Shown here piece by piece: positions 1 through 12,966 of a DNA stretch of 31,444 nucleotides. Under the pieces are notes generated by a model. That model saw nothing but the letters and a program-made list of their open reading frames with translations. It was not told the DNA's origin and made no database searches. The translations under genes and the position numbers were made by a program. Within the stretch, counting starts at the first letter, position 1. The number at the start of each line of letters is the position of its first letter. Source of the stretch: Perkinsus olseni (lineage: Eukaryota; Perkinsozoa; Perkinsida). The stretch is from contig JABANN010000414.1 of NCBI GenBank assembly GCA_013115125.1, positions 1 through 31,444 on the forward strand, given 5' to 3'.

Positions 1-1
1 C

Positions 2-72
<71 letters not shown>
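1..72. repeat. (CAA)n microsatellite at contig edge
   Basis: Uninterrupted CAA trinucleotide repeat that starts at base 1 and ends just before the 3' end of the alcohol dehydrogenase gene. It touches the window edge, so its true length is unknown. Confidence 0.97.
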
Positions 73-83
73 GTCAACACAAT

Positions 84-1802
<1,719 letters not shown>

Positions 1803-2680
1803 CCTTGATGATGAGAAGAAAAGTTGGGCTGAGTATGCCAACGACCTCCTTGGAAACTACTATGCTGCTGCTAGAAAAACCACAACGATGTTCATGTCGA
1901 GAGTCGGCAGATTTCTAACGCGAGGACGTGGACGTGACACAACGCTGTCCCCATGGCGCCGCACGAACACGCCAAAGCGATTCGATACAGGCAGCTGTCT
2001 GTAAAACACGATGATGTTGGTAAGTGCACACTGTCCTGTTAACCTGCCGGAGAAGGCTCCACACTGATGGGCCGAGTGATGGCAGGACGACTGCGACCAG
2101 CGAACACGGCAGAGCTACAATCAACACAACACTCGAGCTTGTGACGGTCGGACAGGGGGAAAAGCAGAGAGATGATTCATAAGGGTAACAAGAATACGCA
2201 ATACTTGCCGGGAAAGAGCCCCTAATGATCTTCCAGCCGACTACGACTATGACGACGACGATGATAGGAAAAAGTACAACTTGGGAGCCCTTTGTGTGCT
2301 GTTGCTGTTGCTGTTGCTGATGACGATGCTGCTATCTCGACCACCGCGCGAACGCTTACTAAAAATGCGGATATTTCACACGAGGGATGGCGACGAGAGG
2401 CCCACTACTGGTGGTACGAAGGTAGAGGGTGGATAGTGTGGTAAGCAGAAAACTAGCGATGATGAGTATCACGATGGTGGACAAGGCACGATCTGATCAC
2501 GATGGCAACAACAACAACAACAACAACGAACACAATTGAATACGTCAACACGATAATGCCTATTATAAGAACAAGCGCTGCAATCTAGTAATGATGATGG
2601 TGGTCAGATTGACTTGGGACGTCCCGCTGCTGCTAGCATGTTCGCCTGATCTTCGAACTGAGAGAACGGCAGGAGCATAG
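1803..2680. other. Intergenic stretch upstream of ADH, no gene seen
   Basis: About 880 bp between the ADH start and the end of the next minus-strand gene. The open frames here are short and show no family motif. The stretch contains a (CAA)n microsatellite at about 2505-2527 and a short run of TGTTGC near 2295-2320. On the minus strand, an AG that follows pyrimidines lies a few tens of bases before the ADH ATG and could be a splice or trans-splice acceptor. Confidence 0.6.
2505..2527. repeat. Short (CAA)n microsatellite
   Basis: About eight CAA units inside the intergenic stretch, the same unit as the left contig edge. Confidence 0.9.
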
Positions 2681-3341
2681 TTAAACAGAGCTTATACGGG
2701 CCGGTATTCTTACATTGAGGAAAGTGTTCTTCACAGACACGGGCACAGCAGCACTGCTGCCCTCAGGACCAGTACCATAATATTGCTGCTGCTGATGCTG
2801 ATGCTGCTGTTCATCCACACTGCCCTCTGGACTAACTGACTCCACTGAGCCTCCAGGGCCAGCAGCGTTCGGACCATTCATTCCCAGCATCTGCTGCCAG
2901 TCCGACAGCCCCGTCAAATACCGACCTGACCACCATGACAACTACCACCAAGAGCAGCAGCTAGCCATCCCCTACTAGGGTCCGCTAGATGAGGCATGTT
3001 GCTGGGGGTAAGGCCGTCCAACACGGACTTATTGCCAGCATTGGTGGCAGCATCACTGGCCGTGTCTTGTGAGGGCATCCTCGTGAAGGAGCCAATACCG
3101 GCGCCGCCGCCAACGACCATTCGGGGTGCTAGATGGGGGCATTGACCGGTACCTGCCCTCGACGAGTAGCAGGAAATGGGTGAGCGTGTGGTAGCGTACA
3201 TGGCTGAGGATCCACTTCAGCAACACCATCCAATACAACCATTGGTGACAGGGATGCATCATGTAAAGCGGGAGCGGAAGAGACGCCTTCGAACCATGCT
3301 GGTGAGTTATTCATACCTAGCATCGACCTAAGATACTCCAT
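2681..3341 (-). CDS. Unrecognised Gly/Gln-rich protein with repeated LGMN motif
   Basis: I do not recognise this protein. The frame opens with MEYLRSMLGMNNSPAWFEG (ATG at 3341). It is interrupted by one or two short introns whose exact borders around 3130-3210 are uncertain, and then continues with VGGGAGIGSFTRMPSQD. A 50-nt intron follows at about 2899-2948, and the last exon ends in a His/Gln run and SVKNTFLNVRIPARISSV before TAA at 2681. The motif SMLGMNN near the start recurs as QMLGMNG near the end, so the two halves may share a short linear motif. It is low-complexity and probably disordered between them. It sits between ADH and the helical-repeat gene and could instead be the tail of a longer spliced gene. 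Confidence 0.45.
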
Positions 3342-3483
3342 CCGACGGGAGCCTCTGCTTACCAGTCTCCCTAAAGGACCATCTCAATCGTCCGAGATCA
3401 TACTTGGTTACCTTGCCACAGCTACAATTCTCATCGTCAACCCTCATCACCTAAAGCGATGCAGCTGGATGGAGGAGGAGGAG

Positions 3484-6400
3484 CTAAGGCGACCCTACAA
3501 ACAGCATGGCGGCGATCCTCGTAAAGGAGTCCTTGAGAGTAGGCACTTCTCTCGACTTCTTCGCCAACGCTGTTAATACGTTGGCATAGTCGTGGATACA
3601 GAAAGTAGTGACTTGTTTAACACAGCATTCAGCCAGCTCCTCCCACAGGCCAGCATCACCATAGGACGTGTTAGCTAGAGCCCACATCGAGTTGGACAAA
3701 CAGTGGGGCGCCAACTCCGGAGCGTCATCGCGGAGCTTCTTGGCACAATCTTCAACCTGACCAGCGACAGGCAAACACTACTGTCAAGATCTGGAGAGGT
3801 AGGAGATGTCAGCAAGCCACGACCTCACGTCCGCAAAGCGACGTTATGCGCAAACGAGTAGGGAAGAGGAGCCGAGGCTGGTAATAGTACCAAATCCGAG
3901 TAATCTTCAACTTGACCCATCCTAACAAAACTCCACAGGCATAGGGAAATACTCTGTGCCGATAGACTGCCGAGGTTATCCCGAAGGACGTCACAGATCT
4001 CCTCAATCAACGGCATGACCTGAACCCAACTCGGAAGTACAGGCGGGGATGCACGATCTCCTCCTTACCGAGCTGGACGCGGTGTGGCCGAGTTTGACTA
4101 TGCCGTGCAAGAGCATGGCAGCATCCTGCGCCCCCAGACCAGTGGTCGAGTTTATCAAATTCGCACGGTCGGCCAAGGCGTCAATAGCACAACAATCGCA
4201 AACACCCATCCGCGCGTAGGCACTAAATATGGTCGCTGAGAAAATATATTCAATTCAAGCTGATACCACTCCTTCGCGAGTTCTTACAGATTTCAGCTGT
4301 TGAAAATCGGAAGCTCTTAGACTTCACATAGGTTGCTGTGGCGTCGACCAATTCTGGGTCCTTAGCCGCCAGATCCACGCCCATGTACGCTAGTGCCCAT
4401 AGACACGTGCCTGACCAAGGGATCGAACCTCTGCGGGAGACGACTACACGGGTTGCAGACTCACTCAGTTGAGCTGGTGAGTATTTATCCAGATGCTCAT
4501 CGAGTTGTCTAGCGATAGCGTCACAGCACACTGCGTCATGATAACCAAGTTTACATAGACCCCACGCAGCCGACGTCAAATCTTCGCAAGAGAACCTGAG
4601 GAGGACGAAGAGAATAGACGACCCGAAGACCAAACCCCTGCTGGACTTACTTCGAGGCGAACTGCGCCACACAAGCTTGGCAGGCTTGTATCAGGTCATC
4701 ATGCTTGATACCAACACGCCCGAACGACTTCAAAATAGTAGCAACATCTTGAGGGTTAAGTCTCCCGGCCTGCTCATACCAACTTTCCCCCAACTTATTA
4801 CTCCAACGCTTACCTGTGCGTGCATGAGTGCAACATAGCCACAGCGTTCAAAGACCATCTTCACTCGCGTCCGATCCGAGATATGCGGAATCAGTCGGCT
4901 GAGGCCCCACAACGTCATCGATAAATCCTGCGGGTTGTACTTGTCGGCTTGCGATAGAATCTAACCAACACCAACAATGGGCAACGGGGTGGCTTTATCC
5001 ACTGGGGAGGCAGAGGTCGAGCAAAATGCATATCCAAAGGAATCTTTGCGCACAGCGAAGAACACGCATTTCCTTGCTGATAATGCCAGAATACCCGCAC
5101 TATAAAAGATACGCCCTCCGAGTGGTGCCCTCAACCTACCCTATCACAGACAGCACTGAAGTCGATACCCTCATACCAATCAATCTTGGCAAATGCCCAA
5201 ATCGACCTCGAGATATCCTGGGCGACATACTCCGAGAGATGCTCGCAGAGGTACCTGGGGCAGCACGATGAGTTGCCAAAGGTATGGTATTCATATTACG
5301 CGACAACAGCGCGTAAAAATTCGGCATCGCTCAACCCAACTTTAACGTGAGCCCACAACATCTGTACAGCAACTCGAGGTGTACCTAGAAAAATGCACCA
5401 CCCTAGAATCGAACCCGCGTCCTTCTCCCGCCCTACTTTTTGCCAGCCGAGGTGCAGCATAGGCGCACATGTCCCTCACGGGCCCTTCATAGCCGAGTTT
5501 GCCACATTGCTCACAAATACCCGTGAGAATAGCCAAATCAAGGCCAGTCTCACTGTTAGCCTGAAACCAAAGTTCATTCGGGAACGTCAAGGCGACGTCG
5601 CTCTCCTCACGTGATCGGTAGCAAAGACCCGTTTCAACTCGACGGTTATCCACTCCAAGGCATTGCTAGTGTTCGCCTTATTACCGCTCGTCATCTTCCG
5701 CAATTGCCTAAGGCAAGACAACAAGGGCTCTTCCCACAAAAAGCAAGGCGAGGCGACCAGACTGTCCATCCACCGGCATTTCGGAAGGATGGTGCCAAAC
5801 CAGAGACGAGGGTAGATTTGGTTCATGGATGAGCTCCAACGATACTATCTTCGTACACTCTATCTTCACCATGGGTTTCGAGGATTCCCTGCTGAATTTC
5901 GTGGCGCGTGACACATTCCTGACGTACTCCATAGTGTAAGACATCTCTCTTGCCATACCATCACCCACGGGTACCGACCTCAAAACGTTGTGAAGATCCT
6001 CATCCCCCGGTTCCCGGTCGGACTGCGGAGGAGTCCGTTGTTGTTGTTGCTGCTGCTGTTGTTGCCTTCTCTGGGGCGGCGTCTGCGACCGGCGTGCATC
6101 TGATAAGCGCGTATAACAGATGGCGTGCGGGCCCGAGCACTGGGGACTTCACCGGGACGTGATGGGGTTAACTCGCTGTCGACCTCCCTCAAAGTCCCAT
6201 TCGAATCAGCACTAGTGGAGGACCGCGCGCCACGAAATTGCCATGCCTACTTCGTCCTCCGTTATTCCTGCCACCATGCTGTTGTTGATGTTGATGCTGT
6301 TGATAGTCCCGCGGTGCTGGTGACAGCGGAGCACGACCCAGAATGCTAGAGGTCGTTGGGGGCGTCTGCGGAGGGGCTGCTGCCGCCGAAGGGCTCTGGA

Positions 6401-6781
6401 ACTACAACAAAACGACGCCATGCTCAACTTACCTCACGCGATCGTTAGAGATACTACCAGCCACAAGAAAAACATGCGACGATGGACAGTTGATCCACTA
6501 CTCAAGAGTCTACTGTTATACCCGTGCATCGCTCCGCCTACCAGATTGCCGAAAAATCCTTTAGATTCTGACCGGCGCTGTTGTTGTTGATGATGTTGCG
6601 GCGCTCCGCCGTACGCTCCCGAGGGCATGCTCAGCAACTGCTGCTGCTGTTGGTAATGATGGGGGCCGCCGCCGCCGCCACCACTGTTGTTGTTATCTCT
6701 TCGGGCAGCGTTACCCGTCTCTCCAGCACTACCTGCACCTCCTCCTCGGCTGTTGTGATGGAATGGCAGGGAAAAGGTCAT
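3484..6781 (-). CDS. Helical-repeat protein, FASTK/heptatricopeptide-repeat-like
   Basis: The N-terminus (ATG 6781) is low-complexity: Gly, Asn and poly-Gln stretches encoded by CAG/CAA, then QSDREPGDEDLHNVLRSV. From about 5980 downwards the exons encode repeated helical hairpins with the pattern L-W-A-[LF]-A-[KY]-[MIL]: SRSIWAFAKIDWYEG, DLTSAAWGLCKLGYHD, CLWALAYMGVDLAAK, QSISLCLWSFVRMGQ and NSMWALANTSYGD, ending SFTRIAAMLFVGSP before the stop at 3484. This pattern is typical of FAST-kinase-like and heptatricopeptide repeat proteins, which bind organellar RNA in alveolates and other eukaryotes. I see no RAP domain. At least ten short introns are present; the ones at 4411-4464 and 5385-5436 are tRNA-like and splice cleanly (QLSTCLWALAYMG and LAKSTPRVAVQML). 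Several other borders, for example around 3775-3900, are not settled. Targeting to an organelle is inferred from the family, not seen. Confidence 0.55.
4411..4464 (-). mobile_element. tRNA-like SINE-type intron, sense, 54 nt
   Basis: Phase 1 intron, GTGAGTCTGC to GGTCAG, in the helical-repeat gene. Removing it restores QLSTCLWALAYMG. It carries a B-box-like GGTTCGATCCC (minus strand, 4419-4429). The bases just upstream of the donor resemble a tRNA D-arm (GCTCAACTGAG). Confidence 0.8.
5385..5436 (-). mobile_element. tRNA-like SINE-type intron, sense, 52 nt
   Basis: Intron in the helical-repeat gene from GTAGGGCGGG to ATTTTTCTAG. It holds GGGTTCGATTC (5406-5416, minus strand) followed by GTGCATTTTT. 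The T-run looks like a Pol III terminator and doubles as the polypyrimidine tract. The frame is restored as LAKSTPRVAVQMLW. Confidence 0.85.
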
Positions 6782-6967
6782 GGCTCTACTATTATGAAGG
6801 ATTTACTACGACAACCATCCGCCAGGATCCAATGGCCTCCACAACAACGAGGACCAACACGTGCATCAGAAATAGACAACATTAAAAGACACGCCTTTCT
6901 CAAATATTTTCAATTTTCACCGCTATCAAAGGACCTCGGAGATTCACTGCCATCTCCGTCCACCAAG

Positions 6968-9900
6968 TCAATCGACTCGTTCATACTTCGTCCCTCCACA
7001 GTATCTACCCAGAAGAGCGCTAGAGGTGTCAGAAAACGTCGGCTCCCTACCTCCGTCGAGCTGCCCATTGTTACCATCCTCAGTCGGCCATCCTACTGGA
7101 GTTGAGGAACCCCACTTGACATCGCTAACGGTGGGAGATGCTACCCAAGCCTGATCATCCTGAAGCGGCGGCCAGTCTGTCACTATTTCTCCGGTTTTTT
7201 CATCAGTTTCTCCACCGGGCCAATCGCCGTTCACCGGAGACTCCGCCCAATCAGTCGGGACCGGACCAGGCCACTCCGGGGTGGGGGACCTTCCAGTCGG
7301 CGACCAAGACGTATCGTGATGTGAACCAGCTTGGAAGAACTCAGGCGAATCGAGAGAATCATCACCCAGCATACCACCCGTCGATGGAGTGGCTGTAGTA
7401 GAGGATATGATAGGCGGAAGAGACGAGGAAGATGGCGAAGCTCCTGACCGACCTGAGAGCCGCATCTCCTAAGCAAGGACCAAGCTGCCAGTACGACCTG
7501 TGTCATCTGCTGCGCTCTCCTCCACACTCCTCGGTACAGCTATTGTTCCTCCCAAATCCAACTTCATACCCCTGCACAGCCGCCATCTCGACAGGTAGGC
7601 CTCCGCTGCAGGAGACTCTAGCTTTACCGCAACAGACACCATCGGCGCCTCCTGATAAAAACAAATCATTAACTTCAGCGGAGCGGAGGCAGAATCGGCT
7701 AACCTTGCTTTTCTCCTCGAGTGACAAAAGTATCTCAGCTATTTGAGGCCGACACCTGAAGAAAGGTACTGCTTGTTTGCGATCCATCAATAATGACATC
7801 TGCGGGAATCGAACCCGGGACCTAGTAGCGGCTTAAGCTCCACAGCTACTCACCCCATAGGCCTGCCGCCTTCCCCAGCCAGACACTTCTCGACAGCTTG
7901 CTTCTCATGCAGCAGGGGTTCCACAAGTACCTCGTCCTCCCCTAGTTGCTGCATCGCTTTGAAGAGCTCAAGGAGAGAGTTGGCCAGCAGCGAACAAGAA
8001 GGATGGCGCGTTATGACCGCTTCCAAAGCAGCAACCATAAAATCTTGCCCAACAAGCCTCGCCGGTCGACCGTCTTCAGTGGAGACTATCTCATTCGAGC
8101 ACGCTGTCATTGCCGTCATGACCAGACATATGATCTGCACGCATGCACAATGATGCCACGGCGAGAAAGATACTCCCGACCTCGGTGAGCAGTTCCACGT
8201 CTTCTTCTTCTTCCTTTTCTCCTCTTCCCGCTACAACTGCTGTGAGCTCAACTCTCCTCGTAAACACCGACCGAGAAACCCGTCCGGATGCCGAGACTTC
8301 ACCACCCTCCACCGCAGGTACACAGCTGCCGCTGGGCGTAGATGCCTGACACAGATCTGGGTATCGATCTTAATCCTCCCCCCTAAGCACGTCAAAGCCC
8401 TCTTATCGACGCAGAGATAACAAGAGGAATTATACGGGATCAACAAGCAGTCTGCCTGGCGTTGCGATACTGAGAACTACTTAACAAATCGATCGCTCCA
8501 CCGACTTGCGAGTAACAAGCACTACATCCCAAGCAAGACAGTTGCGCTACGACAGCAGCTCTTCGGCTCTCAGAGAACGTCATCTCACCACGTAGCAGCA
8601 GAAGTCCTCCTCTTCCTCTCCACAACCATCCTCCCTATCCCCTTCCTCATCCCCTTGCGACCTCAAGTAGAATAACAAACTTGTAACGACATTGGCAGTG
8701 CCGCCCATCACAGGCGTATCTTCTGGTATCTTCCCGGTCACTATTCGAAATACCAGCTTATCAGCCTCTTCTACCAGCCCCTTCGCCAGGCGGGGGACGT
8801 ACATTGGTCGGGCATCTTCAGATTGAGAATGATCTGAGTAAAAAATCTACCGATCAAACGAGACGCATACCCTGGTACGAGTACTACGTAAATCCCTTCC
8901 ATACACACCCAAGTTCTCTCACGCATGACCGAACTCCGATACAGCAGCCAACGTTCCGAGAAGCAGCAGCCGTCCCGCAGAGAAGACCCTCATTCAGCAC
9001 GGGCATCCCTCGCTTACAGCAGAGGAGCTTCTGGAGCAGCTCAGCACCGTTTCGCGGTGAATCTTCGTTCTGTGGCTTCTCGTCGCAAATCACATCCACA
9101 AAGTCGCGGGCAACCAAATTCTCAAATGGTACCTGTCAGTCGGAGACAAGTGCGATCTTGGATGAGCATGGAAGGGGCTATGTCGCTCCCCTACAACAAA
9201 AGCGAGTAGGAAATCGGCGTGAGGGCGTAGGGCGATAGCAACCTCGAGGTCGGCTCTCTTGAGCTAACACAAGGCCAGATCTCTCTGCAAGAAATATCTT
9301 AAGCACCATCTGAGAGTCCACAGGACACCAAAAATCGTTCGGGTCTGGAGATGTCTCTTGGATCTCTTAACTATGATAGTTGATAGGCTCGCTCAACTGT
9401 AGCCAGCTCTAGCGAGCAACTGAGCGTCTTTGTTTCAGCTGCGAGGAAATGGCGCGCTAAATTTAGTCCAAGTTCTCGAGAACTGATCCCCAATGTGATT
9501 CCCCAATGGCAAAGAAGTCGTCTATGTAGCAGAGTAGAGCGACACCCAAGAGCACTCAGCAGATGTGCGTAGAACTCTGGGACATGCGAATGTAGTTCCT
9601 GACGGTGGTGATAGCCCCGAAGGTTTGAGCCATGTGGTCGAAAAGCTACGACTTGTTGTCACATGGGCACTTCGCTAACCCAGCCCGGCAACAGGTATGA
9701 CTCACTGAGCAGCGCAGTTGTGTGCACGCCGCATTCATGTCGCTCCTTCCTCAAAGAGGAGAGGATGGTCTGTCCGGACTCAGAGAGGCGTGTAGATATG
9801 CGTGGAACGCTCATTTCGACCGCGTTTGCAGCAATTGTTGACTGTGCGAAAGCAGATGGCAGTGTTGATGTGATCCATCCGGAGGGGGGCTGAGAAATCT

Positions 9901-11202
9901 GGACCCTGTCGGTGCAAACGACAATGAGGAGCGGCCATGCCGCTGTGGCAATAGAGCACAGCGTTGGAGACCGCAAACTGATTTTAATATCCCTATCTGT
10001 CCACTATCCCTACCGGTGTATACGCTCGCGACTGGCGATGATGCACTCACGAGCACTTCCGGAGGGGGGCTACCCAGTCTGACACCCCAGTTCGTACCGA
10101 TTTTTCATCCGTTGTAATAAGCATGTTATAAAGAAGCTCGCAAACCGAGAGGTCATATAAAAGAGCCAGCAGTGCAGGCTTCAACGACGATTCCATGCTT
10201 CCTGAAGAGATAATGATAAAATACTCATAGGTCGGCGCAGCCGCCACTACTTGTTATGCTTGCTACTCCCCCAGGCCGTTTCTCAAAAATGGCCTAAAAA
10301 TGGGAGAATTCCGAAGAGATGCTCCCGATGCTCTTACACAAATTGCTCGGGACATGTATCCAGATATGACACAATTGAGGGTCTCCTCTGACTCCGACGC
10401 TCTGACATACTGAGAGAGAAAACACAATCGGGGGAGGCGACTCGCGCGTCCAACACGCAATTTCCCGGAAAATCCTTCCGGAAATATCGGCGACACTGAG
10501 AAGGTATTAGGTCCATCATCGTTCGCAGATCCGGAGGAAGTGAGGTGAAACCGTGTAAGGTATTCTTGTGACGTCGACGGTTCTCAAGCAGCCAAGCCGG
10601 GTGTAGAAACGAAGCGCCTTACCGCTTGAAAGAGGTCACCCAGCGCCGACCACCCTGTGGTGACATCCCGGTGGACCCAAGCATCCAGAAAGATATCATT
10701 ATCACAGCTAATAAGCTCAACGCAAACGTAAGGTAGGACGTACTTCCCTGAGAGGAAGATGTGAAACTCAGCAGAGCGAAGCGATACAGTTTTACCGCTT
10801 TTCTCAACCCTGACCCTCCCCTACCTACGATTGTCGGATGATCCATCTGCCGGCAACTCTGTAAGTATCTTCACCATTCCTTCCAAACTAGACTAAAAGA
10901 CATAACCTCGACTCCAGCGAGGTCCGAACCCTGATTCTCGCTACCTTCTCGCACAACCTGTCCACCAGTTTACTCGAATCAGCTCTTAATTCTTGCACCA
11001 CCTCATCGTTACTCAGAATTTCCTGATGCATACCAATCTCGATGACATCCTCCCAACACTCAGACCCCACCTCAAGAGTACTCAAATTTCCTTTCTCTAG
11101 CAAGTCGTCCAACTTGCTGAACGATGACCCGCAGCCGTGTAGCCAGCTGTTACCTCGGGAAGCCTTGGTTGAGAAAAATGACCCCGCTCCGATGTATTCC
11201 AT
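6968..11202 (-). CDS. SAPS-domain protein, PP6 regulatory subunit-like
   Basis: Probable scaffold subunit of the PP6/Sit4-type phosphatase. The N-terminal exon encodes SSFSKLDDLLEKGNLSTLE and ELRADSSKLVDRLCEK, then (after a 52-nt intron) SSLEGMVKILTELP. This matches the order of the SAPS N-terminus: short helix, LL-[DE]-K, LEELL, QELK-x-N-x-KL-x-x-FL, then LV-x-Y-[IL]-TEEP. Middle exons are helical, for example LARDFVDVICDEK, KGLVEEADKLVFRIVTGKIP, LVGQDFMVAALEAVITRHPS and FRCRPQIAEILLSLEEK. The C-terminus is disordered and rich in Trp, Pro and Asp (WSPTGRSPTPEWPGPV) and ends YERVD. The start ATG at 11202 is the best upstream candidate but is not proven. At least a dozen small introns are present, and the exon chain between 8860 and 10620 is only partly resolved. 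The family call rests mainly on the N-terminal 100 residues. Confidence 0.55.
7772..7853 (-). mobile_element. tRNA-like SINE-type intron, sense, 82 nt
   Basis: Phase 1 intron in the SAPS-like gene. It begins GTGAGTAGCTGTGGAGC, has AGGTCCC then GGGTTCGATTCCC (plus 7805-7815), and ends in an AT-rich tail and CAAACAAG. Splicing gives GRPMAVPFFRCRPQIAEIL. Confidence 0.8.
10893..10944 (-). mobile_element. tRNA-like SINE-type intron, sense, diverged, 52 nt
   Basis: Intron in the SAPS domain, GTAGCGAGAA to TATGTCTTTTAG. The B-box-like core is GGGTTCGGACC (plus 10921-10931), one of the more decayed copies. Splicing joins LVDRLCEK to SSLEGMVKILTELP, which agrees with the SAPS family. Confidence 0.6.
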
Positions 11203-11406
11203 CAGAGTCACAACAGAGAAAAACTGCCCTTACGTCAATATCGAACGCGTATGAACAGAATACACGCAGACGGCTTTGGAAGAGGGGAGCTGAAATAATC
11301 ATGAAAATTCCTCTTCGACAAGGCGGTGTGAAAAGACAGGGATCATTTTTCCACTAGAACTCAGCAACAGAGGGGGGTGGTCGAGAAACGAAAGTTAAGG
11401 AATCTT

Positions 11407-12773
11407 TCACGCGGCCCTGGTCATTTTAGGTTCGTGTTTACCGGTCTTGCACTTGGGAAGAGCCATGAAGTCATCCCAGTCGTAGCTACGAGCTCCACAA
11501 CACGACCATTCCTTCTTTAGGTCATGGAAAATGGGCCTGATGAAAAGTACACCTCCTGAGATTTGAACCCGGGACAAACCATTGTCAGGCATGGTGACTA
11601 CCACTCCTCCCACTAATCCGACAACTACGAGAGTACAACCATCTAGTGTACAGAGAAACTAATCCTGCATAATCGGTCCCATAAAACTAACGGTAACTCC
11701 CATTCGTAATCGAGAAAACGGCTCCCACTACCACGTCTACCACTCATACCACCCCTTCCCTACTTCCCATCATGATAATGGCAGCAGCCCTCAGCGTTAT
11801 CCTCAGGATCATACTCCTTGCCACACCCGACATGGGCACAACGATACTTGCCCGATGACGTCACCTGAAGGGGGTAAGATAGCAAAACCTTCCCTGTGTG
11901 CGCCGATAAGATGCCTCTCGTTCATATCATATTGCCACTTCCTACTAGGGGTTTCATCTCGACCGGCTCCTCTTCCTCCTTTTTCTCCACTACTGGTGCA
12001 GGCTCGGAAGAATCTAAGGTCGACCTCGGCCTACTTCAAAAGAGATATCTTTACCCTTGTCATGAGCATCAATCCTAATTGGTGCAGACGAGGGCATGGT
12101 CACACCGCCAGTATGTTGATCGATCCGTTGAGGAACCGATGACCGAGCTGATGCCGGCTGCTGATCCTCAGGCTTGGCTTGACCAACACCTAAAAATACC
12201 CTCACTAGGGATCGAACCTGGGATCTCCAACTATTCCTAGCTACATGCCATAACGATTGAGGACCAAGAAAATCCTCTACTCATCCACCTCACCTGGCTT
12301 CACCGGCTTAACATCCGTATGCGGTCCAACAGCGCAACCCGGGATCTTCATGAAATCATCCCACTCGTACTTAACAGCCTGAAAATAGAAGCGTATCTTG
12401 AGGTCAAGTTACGGCCTCTCCGCCATACCCCACAACATGTCCATGTCTTTTTGATATCCTGGAAAACAGGCCAGCCTGGATGGTACCGGCAAGCCTCCGA
12501 ACCGTTGTCCGCTTCAGTGTATCTTCCATCAACATGAATGCTCCGATCAGTCCCCTCCCAACTCCACTCAATAGCGCTCCTCACAATCGTCGGTAGAGGA
12601 CCATACACTCATCCTTCACGCAAGCTGGCAACATGAAAATAGACAGCCCCACGAGATATCGTTCCCGTGTGTCCGAGAGAGGATAGTGAGATCACCCAAG
12701 CTAAGCTGTGCTACTACTTTTTCCCGCAGCCGTGATGCCGGCAAGTCTTCAGCACTTCCTTCGGATCAGTCAT
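11407..12773 (-). CDS. CHORD-containing protein, RAR1-like (two CHORDs, no CS domain)
   Basis: Zinc-binding co-chaperone of the RAR1/CHORDC1 family, whose members bind HSP90 and SGT1. CHORD-I spans three exons from the ATG at 12773: MTDPKEVLKTCRHHGCGK, KYTEADNGSEACRYHPGWPVF, QDIKKTWTCCG, AVKYEWDDFMKIPGCAVGPH. An acidic linker follows (VEKKEEEPVEMKP). CHORD-II is KYRCAHVGCGKEYDPEDN, GCCHYHDGKPIFHDLKKEW, SCCGARSYDWDDFMALPKC, KTGKH. The Cys/His ligands of both CHORDs are present. The protein stops six residues later (EPKMTRAA region, stop at 11407-11409), so there is no C-terminal CS domain. Introns include 12523-12717 (195 nt), 12379-12428, the tRNA-like 12190-12293, a 41-nt intron before DSSEPAP, and the large 11537-11763 holding a second tRNA-like module. 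Confidence 0.93.
11537..11763 (-). mobile_element. 227-nt intron with tRNA-like module at its 3' end, sense
   Basis: Phase 2 intron inside CHORD-II, joining HDGK to PIFHDLKKEWSCC. The last 90 nt are tRNA-like: a D-arm-like GGATTAGTGG, then TTTGTCCC, B-box GGGTTCAAATC (plus about 11560-11570), and a tail with ACTTTTCATCAG that makes the 3' splice site. The upstream 130 nt are not tRNA-like, so here the module may sit inside an older, longer intron. Confidence 0.75.
12190..12293 (-). mobile_element. Full-length tRNA-like SINE-type intron, sense, 104 nt
   Basis: Phase 1 intron of the RAR1-like gene, GTGAGGTGGA to GGTATTTTTAG. It has an A-box-like region (TCCTCAATCGTTATGGC), then AGATCCCAGG, B-box GGTTCGATCCC (plus 12209-12218), and a T5 run directly before AG. 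Splicing joins DVKPVKPG to VGQAKPEDQQ. Confidence 0.85.
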
Positions 12774-12966
12774 AATTATCAACAATAATAGGAACTACGA
12801 AAGCTGTAAGCCAAGCACAACCCAGGTCACTCCAAACAATATAGTAGAAACTGTCAGGTGAGTAGAAGTGTTATGATGATACTCATAGAACAACGTGAGT
12901 ATGACAAGGTGAAGCGGAAAGTGGCGATAACGATGACGACAGTAGTAATAGCAATGGTGGTAATGC

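Noticed and set aside
3280-3300. B-box-like GGTTCGAAGG
   Set aside because: It is in the open frame SPAWFEGVSS with no flanking AGGTCCC block or T-run, so chance similarity is more likely.
4017-4066. Further tRNA-like introns (4017-4065, 14590-14650, 21958-22024, 12379-12428)
   Set aside because: Each has only a partial B-box resemblance (for example GGGTTCAGG or TGTTTCGTATCC). They may be decayed members but are too weak to count.
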